Source: Rhodanobacter thiooxydans LCS2
Lineage (GTDB): Bacteria; Pseudomonadota; Gammaproteobacteria; Xanthomonadales; Rhodanobacteraceae
Direction: 5' to 3'
NCBI RefSeq assembly: GCF_000264375.1
Contig: NZ_AJXW01000043.1
Coordinates: 277,429 to 341,428 of the forward strand
Length of the DNA: 64,000 bases
Shown here: positions 29,648 through 39,362 of the stretch, piece after piece
Layout of the letters: the number at the start of each line of letters is the position of its first letter
Position numbering within the stretch: the first letter of the stretch is position 1
The notes under the pieces: generated by a model
The model's input: the letters and a program-made list of their open reading frames with translations, nothing else
What the model was told of the DNA's origin: nothing
Database searches by the model: none
Position numbers and translations under genes: made by a program

Positions 29648-32600
29648 ATGAACGCCCTTCGCTCCATGGCAGGTGCCCGCCTGGCGGCGGCCCGCGACAA
29701 GGCCCGGCAGCTGTACCGCTCGCACCGCGCGCGCAAGGCCACACTGATCGCCACCGTCGTGCTGGTGGTGTTTGGCCTGCTCGGCTTCTTCGCCGCGCCG
29801 CCGATCATCCGCGGCCAGATCGAGAAGCGCGCCAGCGCGGCGCTGTCGCGACCGGTGACGCTGGGCGCGGTGCACTTCAATCCCTACACCCTGCGTCTGC
29901 AGCTGGACCGCCTGCATATCGCCGACCGCGACGGCCGCTCGCCGTTCGTGGACATCGACCAGGCGGTGATCAACGCCTCCTGGACCTCGCTGTTCCGCCG
30001 CGCGCCGGTACTGGACGAGTTGCGCCTGCAGCACCCGCGGATCCGCATCGTGCGCACCGCGGACGGGCGCTTCAACTTCACCGACCTGGTGGAGCGCTAC
30101 GCCGCGAAGCCCGCCGATCCGAAGGCGCCGCCGGCACGCTTCGCGCTGTCCAACATCACCGTGCACGCCGGCGACATCCAGTTCGACGACCAGCTGGGCA
30201 AGGCCAGCCACCACGTCGAGCAGCTGGAACTGGGCATCCCCTTCATCGCCAACCTGCCCAGCGACACCGACGTGTTCGTGCAGCCACTACTGTCGCTGCG
30301 TGTGGACGGCAGCCCGCTGCGCGTCGACGGCCAGACCAGGCCGTTCGCCGATACCCGCGAAACGGTGATGCATTTCCAGTTCGAGCAGTTGGACCTGCCC
30401 CGCTACCTGGCCTACACCCCCACGCCGCTGCCGCTGGCCATCCCCAAGGGGCAACTCGGCGGGAATCTCGACCTGCACTTCGTGCAGACCAAGCCCACGC
30501 CGCAACTGCAACTGACCGGCCACCTGCAACTGGATGACTTTGCGCTGGCCAGCAACCGTGGCGAGCCGATCCTCGAACTCGGCCACGGCAACGCCGAGCT
30601 GGTCGACGTGCAGCCGCTGCTCGCGCGCTACCGGTTGGGCGCGCTGCGGCTGGACCAGGCCCGCCTGCACTACACCCAGGGTGCCGGTGGCCACAGCAAC
30701 TTCGACAACTTCACCGCCAGCCCGGCACCGCCCGCCTCCACCGCCACGGCAACGCCGACCGACCTGCGCATCGCCTCGCTGGCGCTGACGAACAGCGCCA
30801 TTCGCTACACCGACGCCACGCAGCACGAGCTGGCCCTCGACGGTCTGCACGGCAGCCTGCAGGGCCTGAGCCTGCAACCGGCGCCCGCCGGCCGGATCGA
30901 CCTGGCCGCCCGGCTGGGCGGCGGCGAGCTGTCGGCCAAGGGCACGCTGGATCTGGCCGCCAGCCGGCTGGCGGCCCATCTCGGCCTCAACCAAGTGGAC
31001 GTGGCCCCGCTACAGGCGATGGCGCCGCCGATGGCCGCACGGGTGACCAAGGGCAAGCTCGACGCCGATGGCCAGCTGCAGCTCGACTGGGGCAAGGCCG
31101 TCAACGTGCATCTGGCCGATGCGCGCGCCGCGGTCAGCGACTTCGCGCTCGAAACGGCGTCGAAGGAGCACGGCACCCCGCTGGCGTGGAACAGGCTGGA
31201 AGCGGAGATCCGCCTGCTCGACCTGGCCAGTCGCCAGGCGCAGCTGGGCGCGGTCACCGCCAGCGGCCTCAGCCTGGACGTGCAGCGCCGGCGCAACGGC
31301 GCGATCAGCCTGCTGGAACTGCTCGCGCCGCCGGGGGCCCCGCGGAAGGCCGCAGCGGACCCGGGCGCGCCCTGGCGCTGGAGCATCGCCCACCTGGGCC
31401 TCGACGGCGGCGCGGTCGACTTCACCGACCAGGCGGTTGGTGGCAAGCCCGTCGTCGTGCAGCTGAAATCGCTCAAGGGCAACCTCGACGAGCTGGACGA
31501 CAAGCTGGGCGAGGCGCGCCCGTTCAAGCTGGAAGGCGCCATCGACCGCGGCAGCTTCACCGCCTCCGGCAAGCTGCGGCCCTCGCCACTGGGCGCCGAC
31601 CTGCAACTGTCCACCAGACAACTGGACATCGCCCGCTTCGAGCCGTACATCAGCGTGTCGCTGAACGTCGTCGTGGCCGGCGCCCAGGTCACCAGCAACG
31701 GCAAGCTGCACTACGACGGCCGCGGCGACACGCCGAAGCTGCGCTACCGCGGCAACGCCGCGCTGGAGCGCGTGCGCGTGCAGGACAAGCTCACCGGCGA
31801 CGACTTCCTGCGCTGGCGCACGCTCAACGTCTCGAACCTCGACGCCGAGATCGGCCGGGGTGCGCCGCGCATGCACCTCGGCTCCCTGGTGCTCACCTCG
31901 TTCTATGCACGCATGATCATCAACGCGGACGGCAAGCTGAACCTGTCCGACGTGGTCGCCTCGCCAGAGGCCGCGCCGGTGTCGGTGACCCGCGCCACTA
32001 CCACGCCGACCGCGCCGCCGCCGAAGCCGGCGCCGTCCGCACCGGCGGCGGTCACCAGTACGTCGGTCGCGGCAGCCGCGACACCGGCAGCGCCCCCGGC
32101 CGACATCCGTATCGGCGGCATTACCCTGGTCAACGGCCAGCTCAACTACACCGACAACTTCATCAAGCCCAACTACACCGCCAACCTCACCAAGCTCACC
32201 GGCCGGATCGGCGCGTTCGGCACCACTCCGGGCGATCCGCCGGCCGCGCTGTCGGTGCAGGCGGCGCTGGACGACAGCTCGCCGGTGGACATCGACGGCA
32301 GCATCAACCCGCTGCAGCCGGTGGCGTTCCTGGACATCAAGGGCAAGGCCAACGAGGTGGAGCTCACCCGCCTGGCCGCCTACTCCACCAAGTACACCGG
32401 CTATCCAATCACCGCCGGCAAACTCAGCGCAGACGTCCACTACATGCTGGACCAGCGCAAGCTCAACGCCGACAACCACATCTTCATCACCCAGCTCACC
32501 TTCGGCGAGCGCAGCGAGAGCCCCGGCATCAGGCATCTGCCGGTGAAGCTGGCGGTGGCACTGCTCAAGGACACTCAGGGCAACATCGACGTGAACGTGC

Positions 32601-33301
32601 CGGTGTCCGGCTCGCTGGACGATCCACAGTTCAGCCTGGGCGGAATGATCTGGCGCGCCTTCGGCAACCTGATCGCCAAGGCTGTCACCGCGCCGTTCCG
32701 CCTGCTGGCCGGCGCCTTCGGCGGCCATGAGGACCTTGGCTACGTCGAGTTCGCGCCGGGTTCCGCGGTGCTCGACGCGAAGGCGCAGGAACGTCTGGGC
32801 AAGATCGTGGCGCTGCTGCAGCAGAAGCCGTCGCTGAAGCTCGGCATCGTCGGCCGGGTCGACCCGAGCAAGGACCAGGACGGCCTGCGCAAGGTCACGG
32901 TGGACAACCTGGTGCGCCGCGAGAAGGCGCTAGACACCGCGGGCAAGAACGCCGACACCTCGGATGCGGCGCTGGCCACGGTCGACGTCACCCCCGACGA
33001 ATACGAGAAATACCTCAAGCGCGCCTATCGCCACGACGACCTCCAGGACAAGCCGCGCAACTTCCTCGGCCTGAAAAAATCGCTCGAACCCGACGAGATG
33101 CGCAGCCTGATGGAAACCGGCGTGCCGGTGGACGCCAAGGCCATGCACGCGCTGGCCGAGCGCCGCGCCGCGGCGGTGCAGGCCTGGCTGAAAGGCAAGC
33201 TGGACGACACGCGCATGTCGCTGCAGGAACCCAAGCTCGACGCCCAGGGCATCGACGACAAGGGCAAGACCACGCGCGTGGATTTCGGCCTGAAGCAGTA
33301 G
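29648..33301 (+). CDS. DUF748/AsmA-like envelope protein with C-terminal OmpA-like region
   Basis: 1217 residues. A single membrane anchor at about 36-58 is followed by a long repeat-rich AsmA/DUF748 region (beta-strand repeats such as G-x-I-x-F-x-D and L-x-L-x-x-L), broken by a Pro/Ala/Thr-rich linker near 775-825. From about 1035 an OmpA/peptidoglycan-binding-like segment follows (V-E-F-A-P-G-S-A-V-L-D). Proteins of this group are thought to bridge the envelope and affect outer membrane lipid transport or integrity. A GGAAAG site precedes the ATG. It sits between tdh and kbl, an unusual place. Confidence 0.8.
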   Translation: MNALRSMAGARLAAARDKARQLYRSHRARKATLIATVVLVVFGLLGFFAAPPIIRGQIEKRASAALSRPVTLGAVHFNPYTLRLQLDRLHIADRDGRSPFVDIDQAVINASWTSLFRRAPVLDELRLQHPRIRIVRTADGRFNFTDLVERYAAKPADPKAPPARFALSNITVHAGDIQFDDQLGKASHHVEQLELGIPFIANLPSDTDVFVQPLLSLRVDGSPLRVDGQTRPFADTRETVMHFQFEQLDLPRYLAYTPTPLPLAIPKGQLGGNLDLHFVQTKPTPQLQLTGHLQLDDFALASNRGEPILELGHGNAELVDVQPLLARYRLGALRLDQARLHYTQGAGGHSNFDNFTASPAPPASTATATPTDLRIASLALTNSAIRYTDATQHELALDGLHGSLQGLSLQPAPAGRIDLAARLGGGELSAKGTLDLAASRLAAHLGLNQVDVAPLQAMAPPMAARVTKGKLDADGQLQLDWGKAVNVHLADARAAVSDFALETASKEHGTPLAWNRLEAEIRLLDLASRQAQLGAVTASGLSLDVQRRRNGAISLLELLAPPGAPRKAAADPGAPWRWSIAHLGLDGGAVDFTDQAVGGKPVVVQLKSLKGNLDELDDKLGEARPFKLEGAIDRGSFTASGKLRPSPLGADLQLSTRQLDIARFEPYISVSLNVVVAGAQVTSNGKLHYDGRGDTPKLRYRGNAALERVRVQDKLTGDDFLRWRTLNVSNLDAEIGRGAPRMHLGSLVLTSFYARMIINADGKLNLSDVVASPEAAPVSVTRATTTPTAPPPKPAPSAPAAVTSTSVAAAATPAAPPADIRIGGITLVNGQLNYTDNFIKPNYTANLTKLTGRIGAFGTTPGDPPAALSVQAALDDSSPVDIDGSINPLQPVAFLDIKGKANEVELTRLAAYSTKYTGYPITAGKLSADVHYMLDQRKLNADNHIFITQLTFGERSESPGIRHLPVKLAVALLKDTQGNIDVNVPVSGSLDDPQFSLGGMIWRAFGNLIAKAVTAPFRLLAGAFGGHEDLGYVEFAPGSAVLDAKAQERLGKIVALLQQKPSLKLGIVGRVDPSKDQDGLRKVTVDNLVRREKALDTAGKNADTSDAALATVDVTPDEYEKYLKRAYRHDDLQDKPRNFLGLKKSLEPDEMRSLMETGVPVDAKAMHALAERRAAAVQAWLKGKLDDTRMSLQEPKLDAQGIDDKGKTTRVDFGLKQ

Positions 33302-33314
33302 CGCTCATAGGCTC

Positions 33315-33345
33315 GGCGCCGTGGCTTCCTTCCCAGCACGGCGCC
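33315..33345. other. Stem-loop between the DUF748 gene and kbl
   Basis: GGCGCCGTG pairs with CACGGCGCC (9 bp, 13-nt loop) 14 bp after the DUF748 stop and 43 bp before kbl. No T run is present, so it may be a weak terminator or mRNA-stabilising hairpin. Confidence 0.4.
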
Positions 33346-33387
33346 AAGCGGTCAAAATAGCGTTTTGCCCACCGGCGGGAATTCCCC

Positions 33388-34587
33388 ATGAGCTACTCAG
33401 CCAAGGCGCGCTACGCCAGCGAACTCGACGCCATTCGCGAACAGGGCCTGTTCAAGGCCGAGCGCATCATCACCTCGCCGCAATCCGCCGAGATCGAGCT
33501 GCAAGGCGGCCGCAGGGTGCTGAATTTCTGCGCCAACAACTACCTTGGCCTGGCCGACCATCCTGCAGTGATCCAGGCCGCCAAGGACGCGCTGGACACG
33601 CACGGTTTCGGCATGGCCAGCGTGCGCTTCATCTGCGGCACGCAGGACCTGCACAAGCAGCTGGAAGCGAAGATCGCCGAGTTCTTCGGCACCGAGGACA
33701 GCATCCTCTACGCCGCCTGCTTCGACGCCAACGGCGGTCTGTTCGAACCGCTGCTGGGCGAGCAGGACGCGGTGATCTCCGACGCGCTGAACCACGCCTC
33801 GATCATCGACGGCATCCGCCTGTGCAAGGCCAAGCGCTTTCGCTACGCCAACAGCGACATGGCCGACCTGGAGCAGCAGCTGCAGGCCGCCGATGCGGCC
33901 GGCGCACGCACCAAGCTGATCTCGACCGATGGCGCGTTCTCGATGGACGGCTTCATCGCCAAGCTCGACCAGATCACTGCGCTGGCGGCGAAGTACGACG
34001 CCATGGTGCACATCGACGAATGCCACTGCACCGGTTTCCTCGGCGACAGCGGCCGCGGCTCGGCCGAGGTCAACGGCGTGATGGACAAGATCGACATCTT
34101 CACCGGCACGCTGGGCAAGGCGCTCGGTGGCGCGCTGGGCGGCTTCACCACCGGCCGCAGGGAAGTGATCGAGCTGCTGCGCCAGCGCTCGCGCCCGTAC
34201 CTGTTCTCCAACTCGCTGCCGCCGCACGTGGTCGCTGCGGCGATCAAGGTGTTCGACATGCTCTCCAGCGCGGGCGAGCTGCGCGAGAAGCTCAGGGAAA
34301 ACACCCGCTACTTCCGCGATCGGATGACCGCCGCCGGCTTCGACATCAAGCCGGGCGTGCACCCGATCGTGCCAGTGATGATCTACGACGCGCCGAAGGC
34401 GCAGGCGATGGCCGCTGCCCTGCTGGACGAAGGCATCTACGTCACCGGTTTCTTCTACCCCGTAGTGCCGCAGGGCCAGGCGCGTATCCGCACCCAGATG
34501 AGCGCGGCACACACCCGCGAGCATCTCGACCGGGCCATCGCCGCATTCACCAAGGTGGGCCGGAAGCTGGGCGTGATCGGCGGCTGA
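33388..34587 (+). CDS. kbl: Glycine C-acetyltransferase (2-amino-3-ketobutyrate CoA ligase)
   Basis: 399 residues. A PLP enzyme of the alpha-oxoamine synthase family that splits 2-amino-3-ketobutyrate with CoA into glycine and acetyl-CoA, the step after Tdh. The PLP Lys is K244 in T-L-G-K-A-L-G-G, and H-I-D-E-C-H is at 208-213. A GGCGGGAA stretch lies before the start. Its 3' end is 6 bp from the converging pseudouridine synthase gene. Confidence 0.96.
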   Translation: MSYSAKARYASELDAIREQGLFKAERIITSPQSAEIELQGGRRVLNFCANNYLGLADHPAVIQAAKDALDTHGFGMASVRFICGTQDLHKQLEAKIAEFFGTEDSILYAACFDANGGLFEPLLGEQDAVISDALNHASIIDGIRLCKAKRFRYANSDMADLEQQLQAADAAGARTKLISTDGAFSMDGFIAKLDQITALAAKYDAMVHIDECHCTGFLGDSGRGSAEVNGVMDKIDIFTGTLGKALGGALGGFTTGRREVIELLRQRSRPYLFSNSLPPHVVAAAIKVFDMLSSAGELREKLRENTRYFRDRMTAAGFDIKPGVHPIVPVMIYDAPKAQAMAAALLDEGIYVTGFFYPVVPQGQARIRTQMSAAHTREHLDRAIAAFTKVGRKLGVIGG

Positions 34588-34593
34588 CGGCAC

Positions 34594-35367
34594 TCAGCCT
34601 TTGCGGGTGTCGAGCGCTCCCACTTCATCCGCACTCAGCTGTCGCCACTGCCCTTTCGCGAGTTCGCCCAGCGCAAGCGGTCCGATGGATACCCGGATCA
34701 GGCGCAGCACGTCGAAACCCAGGGCGGCCAGCAGCCGGCGGACATGCCGGTTGCGGCCCTCGTCCAGCACCACTTCAAGCCAGGCATTCTTCTCGCCCGT
34801 GCGCAACAACGCGACCCGTCGCGCTTTCAGCAAATCGCCGGCATCGTCGATACCCTCCAGCATCGCGGCCAGCACTGCGGCATCCGGCAGGCCGGATACC
34901 TGTACATGGTAGGTCTTGTCCAGATGCGTGGCCGGGTTGGTGATGCCGGCGGCCCAGACGGTGTCGTTGCTGAGCAGCAGCAGGCCTTCGCTGGCCTTGT
35001 CCAGTCGTCCGACCGGACCCAGCCACGGCAAGCCGGCGGCCGCCAGCGTGGTGTAGACCGTCGCGCGGTCATGCTCGTCGGCCGTACTGACCACAAGCCC
35101 GCGCGGCTTGTTGAAGGCGACATAGATGCGCTCGGCCGGCTTCACCGGCTGGCCATCGACGGCAACCTGCTGCCGATCGATCAAGGTCGGGTGATACGGG
35201 TCGCGCACCACACGGCCGTCCAGGCTGACCCGACCGGCGCGGACCCACTGCTCGGCCTGGCTGCGCGAGCAGGCACCCAGTTTGGACAACACGCGGGCCA
35301 ACCCATGGCGTGGCTGTTGCGCGGATGCCGCAGGACGGACGGAGCGAGGAGAAGGTGGGCGAGGCAT
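34594..35367 (-). CDS. RsuA/RluB/RluE-family pseudouridine synthase
   Basis: 257 residues from the ATG at 35367. An S4 RNA-binding domain (about 18-70: L-A-R-V-L-S-K-L-G-A-C-S-R-S-Q-A) leads into the catalytic domain. The family motif is V-G-R-L-D-K-A-S-E-G-L-L-L, where the Asp is the nucleophile, and G-R-N-R-H-V-R-R occurs near the end. It modifies rRNA; the exact site cannot be told from sequence here. The longer frame upstream is not supported. Confidence 0.9.
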   Translation of the reverse strand: MPRPPSPRSVRPAASAQQPRHGLARVLSKLGACSRSQAEQWVRAGRVSLDGRVVRDPYHPTLIDRQQVAVDGQPVKPAERIYVAFNKPRGLVVSTADEHDRATVYTTLAAAGLPWLGPVGRLDKASEGLLLLSNDTVWAAGITNPATHLDKTYHVQVSGLPDAAVLAAMLEGIDDAGDLLKARRVALLRTGEKNAWLEVVLDEGRNRHVRRLLAALGFDVLRLIRVSIGPLALGELAKGQWRQLSADEVGALDTRKG

Positions 35368-35433
35368 TGCACCAGCGTATAGGTCGGGACCGCAGTGCGA
35401 CAAGAAGACGCACCCTGCATTGGCGCTCGACAG

Positions 35434-35462
35434 AAAAAAACCCGGCCGAAGCCGGGTTTTTT
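35434..35462. terminator. Strong intrinsic terminator of ompA
   Basis: AAAAAACCCGGC-CGAA-GCCGGGTTTTTT: a 12-bp stem with a tetraloop, and T runs in both orientations. It ends the minus-strand ompA transcript 25 bp after the stop and could also act on the plus strand. Confidence 0.93.
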
Positions 35463-35486
35463 CATTACTGCGTTGTCGCGGTTCGG

Positions 35487-36605
35487 TTACTGCTGAACCT
35501 GCAGCTCCGTACGACGGTTCTGCGCGCGACCGGAGTCGGTAGCGTTGTCGCCGATCGGGTTGCTCTCGCCATGACCGATCGGTCCTTCCAGACGGCTGGC
35601 AGCGATGCCGTGGCTGGTCAGGTAGTTGTAGACGATCGAGGCGCGACGCTCGGACAGGGCCTGGTTGTACTCGTCGGTGCCCTTCGAGTCGGTGTAACCG
35701 GCAACCGTCACCTTCACCTGCGGGTAGCGCTGCAGAGTGTCGATAGCCTGGTTCAGTACGGCGATCGAGTCGGCGCTCGGCTCGGCCAGCGACTTCGAGA
35801 TGTCGGTCTCGCCCTTCTTCGGGCGATCGTACTTGAAGTTCACGCCGCGCAGGTCGATCACGACCTTCTGCGGGCAGCCATCCGGGCCGACGATCGTGCC
35901 GGCAGCCGTACCGGGGCACTTGTCGTCACAGTCGTTGACGCCGTCGCCATCGCTGTCCATCGTCGAGCAGTCGGCCGGCGGCGGGGTTGCCGCAACCGGA
36001 GCCGGGGCGGCCGCCGGAGCGCCGAAGCGCGACACGATGCTGAAGCCCAGGAACCAATCGCCATAACCGTCCTGCGCCGGCTGAGTCTTGTCGTCCCAGT
36101 CATAGCGGTAGCCGGCTTCAATGCGCACGTCGGAACTGTCGGTGATCGTCTTGGACACGCCGCCGCCCACTTCGGCAGCCGGCGACCAGCCGCTGTCACC
36201 GTGCGAATGGTGGTTGCTGCCCATCACGCCGGCCAGCACGTACGGGCGCCAGGCGTTCCAGTCGCCCGCATAGAAACGCACCGCGGCGCCAACCGTATTA
36301 TTGGACCAACTGCCACCACCGACCTGGGAATCGCGATCGCGCTTGGTGCGGTCCGCGAAAAGATCAATCGACGCATTCGGCGAAATGAACCGACCCACGC
36401 CCAGCCCGTAATAGAACTGGCGGCTGTTGGTATTGCGATCAGTGTCATTGTAATAACCGCCCACGGTGGGCGCGATATACCAGCGCCCGTCATACGACGA
36501 GGTGGTCGATTCGGTGGCGGCGGGAGCAGTCGTGTCCTGCGCATGAACGGCACCTACGCCGCCCAGGGCCAGCGCGATCAGAAAATACAAGCCCTTACGT
36601 TTCAT
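35487..36605 (-). CDS. ompA: OmpA-family outer membrane protein
   Basis: 372 residues from the ATG at 36605 (AGGAGA 6 nt upstream; the ATG at 36620 overlaps this site and is rejected). A signal peptide (1-22, A-H-A end) is followed by an 8-strand beta-barrel domain (about 40-205), a Pro/Ala linker and a thrombospondin-3-like calcium loop (D-S-D-G-D-G-V-N-D-C-D-D-K-C-P-G). The C-terminal OmpA domain binds peptidoglycan (V-T-V-A-G-Y-T-D-S-K-G, R-A-S-I-V, and R-R-T-E-L). It links the outer membrane to peptidoglycan. Confidence 0.93.
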   Translation of the reverse strand: MKRKGLYFLIALALGGVGAVHAQDTTAPAATESTTSSYDGRWYIAPTVGGYYNDTDRNTNSRQFYYGLGVGRFISPNASIDLFADRTKRDRDSQVGGGSWSNNTVGAAVRFYAGDWNAWRPYVLAGVMGSNHHSHGDSGWSPAAEVGGGVSKTITDSSDVRIEAGYRYDWDDKTQPAQDGYGDWFLGFSIVSRFGAPAAAPAPVAATPPPADCSTMDSDGDGVNDCDDKCPGTAAGTIVGPDGCPQKVVIDLRGVNFKYDRPKKGETDISKSLAEPSADSIAVLNQAIDTLQRYPQVKVTVAGYTDSKGTDEYNQALSERRASIVYNYLTSHGIAASRLEGPIGHGESNPIGDNATDSGRAQNRRTELQVQQ

Positions 36606-36735
36606 CAGGTGTCTCCTCATTTATTAGATTTCGCGTCCGTTCAACCCTAACCGGAAGTCGCATGTCAGAACTGAACTACGTCACTCAGAGCTTTTCGACA
36701 GCCCCTGCTTGGCGGTTAGGCGGCAAGCGGCGGGG

Positions 36736-36741
36736 ATTGTA
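36736..36741 (-). promoter_or_regulatory. Extended -10 promoter candidate for ompA
   Basis: On the minus strand TTGC-TACAAT gives a near-consensus -10 with an upstream TG dinucleotide. It would make a leader of about 125 nt. The remainder of the 247-bp ompA-prpD spacer shows no gene. Confidence 0.4.
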
Positions 36742-36852
36742 GCAAAATCGTTAAGCAGGAAATACTTCGACCGCCGACGTCCTATTGGCCGGTGAAACTT
36801 CGTTCAGGAAAGTTTGCATCGTCCCGGTCTTAATCTTCCACTCACACCGTCT

Positions 36853-38304
36853 TTACAATGTGAAGAGCCCCAGGAAGTGATGCAATGACATTGCATCCAG
36901 CCGTGTGGGGTCTTCTACGGCAGCCATGATCGCCTTGACCTGATGCGCGGGCAAATGGCCGCGCATGGCCGCCTCGAACTTCTGCAGCAGCACCGGAATA
37001 CCTTCGGCGCGGCGCTTGCGGTGGCCGATCGGATAATCGATCGAAACCTTTTCCGTGCTGCTGCCGTCCTTGAAGAACACCTGCACCGAATTGCCGATGT
37101 AGCGCTTGGCCGGGTCGAAGTAGTCGCGCGTGAATTGCGGATTCTCGACCACCGTCATCCTGTCGCGCAGCGTATCGATGCGGGGATCGGCGGCCACGTC
37201 GTCGTTGTAGTCGCTGGCCACCAGCCGGCCGAAGATCAGCGGCACCGCCACCATGTACTGGATGCAGTGATCGCGGTCGGCGTAGTTCGCCAGCGGGCCG
37301 GTCTTGTCGATGATGCGGCAGCCGGCTTCCTGCGTCTCGATGACGATCTTCTCGACCTGGTCGAGCCGGCCCGCCACTTCGCCGTGCAGCTTCATCGCGC
37401 ACTCCACCGCGGTCTGCGCATGGAATTCGGCCGGGTAGCTGATCTTGAACAGCACGTTCTCCATCACGTAGCTGCCGAACGGGCGCTCGAACTCGAACGG
37501 CTTGCCCTTGAACGCCACGTCGTAGAAGCCCCAGGTCTTCGCCGACAACGCCGACGGATAGCCGACCACGCTGCGGTAGACCGCGTTGATGGCATGGGTC
37601 ACCGCGCGGCGGCAAGCGTCACCGGCAGCCCAGCTCTTGCGCGGGCCGGTGTTCGGCGCATGGCGATAGGTGCGCAATGCGCCGTTGTCGATCCAGCTGT
37701 GCGACACGGCAGTGGTGATCTGCTCCTTGTCGCCGCCGAGCATCGCGGTGGCCACCGCGGTGGAGGCCAACCGCACCAGGATCACATGGTCCTGGCCGAC
37801 CCGGTTGAAGCTGTTCAGCAGCGCGTAGCAGCCCTGGATCTCGTGCGCCTTGATCGCGTAGCCCAGCGCGTCGCGCACGGTCAGCGGCTGGCCGCCCTCG
37901 CGCTCCGCCTTGCGGCTGAGATAATCGCCCACCGCCAGGATGCTGCCCAGGTTGTCCGACGGATGCCCCCACTCGGCCGCCAGCCAGGTGTCGTTGAAGT
38001 CGAGCCAGCGGATCTGCGTGCCGATCGCGAATGCAGCCTGCACCGGATCCAGCTCGTGGCTGGTGCCCGGCACGCGGGCGCCGCCCGGCAGCGTGGCACC
38101 CGGCACCAGCGGGCCAAGGTGCTTCACGCACTCGGGAAACTTCATCGCCATCATCGCGGTGGCCAGCGAGTCGAGCAGCATGTAGCGCGCGGTGTCGTAG
38201 GCCTCCTTCGAGTCGATCCGGTAATCGGCCACGTAGTTGGCGATGTCGACCATCGGCTGGTCGGGATCGGGGCGGACGGCGGAACGGATGTCGTGCGCAC
38301 TCAT
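36853..38304 (-). CDS. prpD: 2-methylcitrate dehydratase PrpD
   Basis: 483 residues of the MmgE/PrpD family; it dehydrates 2-methylcitrate to 2-methyl-cis-aconitate in propionate breakdown. Conserved stretches include D-F-N-D-T-W, A-E-W-G-H-P-S-D-N and N-G-A-L-R-T-Y-R-H-A-P-N. It is on the same strand as prpB and prpC but separated from them by the opposite-strand terC-like gene. No acnD or prpF is present, so PrpD is the dehydratase type. Confidence 0.95.
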   Translation of the reverse strand: MSAHDIRSAVRPDPDQPMVDIANYVADYRIDSKEAYDTARYMLLDSLATAMMAMKFPECVKHLGPLVPGATLPGGARVPGTSHELDPVQAAFAIGTQIRWLDFNDTWLAAEWGHPSDNLGSILAVGDYLSRKAEREGGQPLTVRDALGYAIKAHEIQGCYALLNSFNRVGQDHVILVRLASTAVATAMLGGDKEQITTAVSHSWIDNGALRTYRHAPNTGPRKSWAAGDACRRAVTHAINAVYRSVVGYPSALSAKTWGFYDVAFKGKPFEFERPFGSYVMENVLFKISYPAEFHAQTAVECAMKLHGEVAGRLDQVEKIVIETQEAGCRIIDKTGPLANYADRDHCIQYMVAVPLIFGRLVASDYNDDVAADPRIDTLRDRMTVVENPQFTRDYFDPAKRYIGNSVQVFFKDGSSTEKVSIDYPIGHRKRRAEGIPVLLQKFEAAMRGHLPAHQVKAIMAAVEDPTRLDAMSLHHFLGLFTL

Positions 38305-38415
38305 GCTGGAATCTCGCGGCAGGGGAAACCGCTATTTTAGCCGACTGCGGGAGGAAGGACGCCCCGTGCGTCGCTTGACCGCGACCATGCCGCGCCCCGA
38401 CAATTCCCGCTCGCC

Positions 38416-38530
38416 CAAAAGGGAGTAGTTCCCGCGACAGGCCCACCTGTAGCGGTGAAGTGATCGTCAACACGAGCGAGTCCTCGCTCCGGTCACCCGG
38501 CAGTCGTCCTGCGAACGAGACTTTTGCGGT
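38416..38530 (+). promoter_or_regulatory. yybP-ykoY manganese riboswitch
   Basis: The leader of the terC-like gene has both conserved ends of the yybP-ykoY class: AAAAGGGAGTAG near the 5' side (38417-38428) and CGAACGAGACTTTTGC near the 3' side (38512-38527). The central part contains TCGTCAACACGAG and paired arms. This class senses Mn2+ and commonly controls TerC or Mn-exporter genes such as E. coli alx and mntP. The gene start is about 60 nt beyond. Confidence 0.88.
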
Positions 38531-38588
38531 GGCCACGGGCCGCGCGTGTCCGTGCCCGCTGCATCGTCCGACGCGCACGGAACCATCC

Positions 38589-39278
38589 ATGCATTTCACT
38601 GCTCCCGATTTCTTCTCCGGCCTGCTGGCCATCGTCCTGCTCGACCTCGTACTGGCCGGTGACAACGCCATCGTCATCGCCATGGCTGCCAGCCGCCTGC
38701 CCCGCGAACTGCAGAAGAAAGCGGTGTTCTGGGGCACCTTCGGTGCCGTCGCGGTCCGTTTTGCGCTCACCGCCATCGTGGTCTACCTGCTGAAGCTGCC
38801 CGGGCTGATGCTGGCCGGTGGCGTGCTGCTGCTACCGATCGCCTGGAATCTGCTGAACCACGGCGACGAGCACGGACCCGACATCAAGGCCGGCAACACG
38901 TTCTGGAGCGCACTGCGCACGATCATCGCTGCCGACGCGTTGATGGGCCTGGACAACGTACTGGCGATCGCCGGCGCCTCGAAGGGACACCTGTTGCTGG
39001 TCATCCTGGGCCTGCTGATCAGCGTGCCGCTGGTGGTCTGGGGCTCGACCCTGATCCTGAAACTGATCGACCGCTTCCCCGTCATCATGTACATCGGCGC
39101 CGCGGCGATCGCGATCACCGCCGGGCGCATGATCGCCCACGACCAGTTGCTCAGCGGCTGGTTCGACGCGCACGTTTGGGTGAAGTACGCGCTGGATGCG
39201 CTGGCGGTGCTCGCCATCTGCGGCGGCGGCTGGCTGGTGCAGCGGCGACGGCGGCGCCTGAAGTTGTCCGCTGACTGA
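38589..39278 (+). CDS. TerC-family integral membrane protein (Alx/YjbE-like, Mn efflux)
   Basis: 229 residues from the ATG at 38589; the frame above it is riboswitch sequence. It has about seven hydrophobic segments and two repeats of the family's acidic motif: L-A-G-D-N-A-I-V-I and G-L-D-N-V-L-A-I. Control by a Mn2+ riboswitch supports a role in manganese export or metalation of secreted proteins. It stands alone on the plus strand inside the prp genes. Confidence 0.9.
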   Translation: MHFTAPDFFSGLLAIVLLDLVLAGDNAIVIAMAASRLPRELQKKAVFWGTFGAVAVRFALTAIVVYLLKLPGLMLAGGVLLLPIAWNLLNHGDEHGPDIKAGNTFWSALRTIIAADALMGLDNVLAIAGASKGHLLLVILGLLISVPLVVWGSTLILKLIDRFPVIMYIGAAAIAITAGRMIAHDQLLSGWFDAHVWVKYALDALAVLAICGGGWLVQRRRRRLKLSAD

Positions 39279-39362
39279 GGCCATCCAGACCACCACACGG
39301 CGAGCCTGGCCAAGCTCGTCGAAAATCCCGGGCACGTTTCGGCTCAACCGGTTTTCACCTCG

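Noticed and set aside
33315..33345. Hairpin before kbl as an intrinsic terminator
   Set aside because: No T run; kept only as a stem-loop of low confidence.
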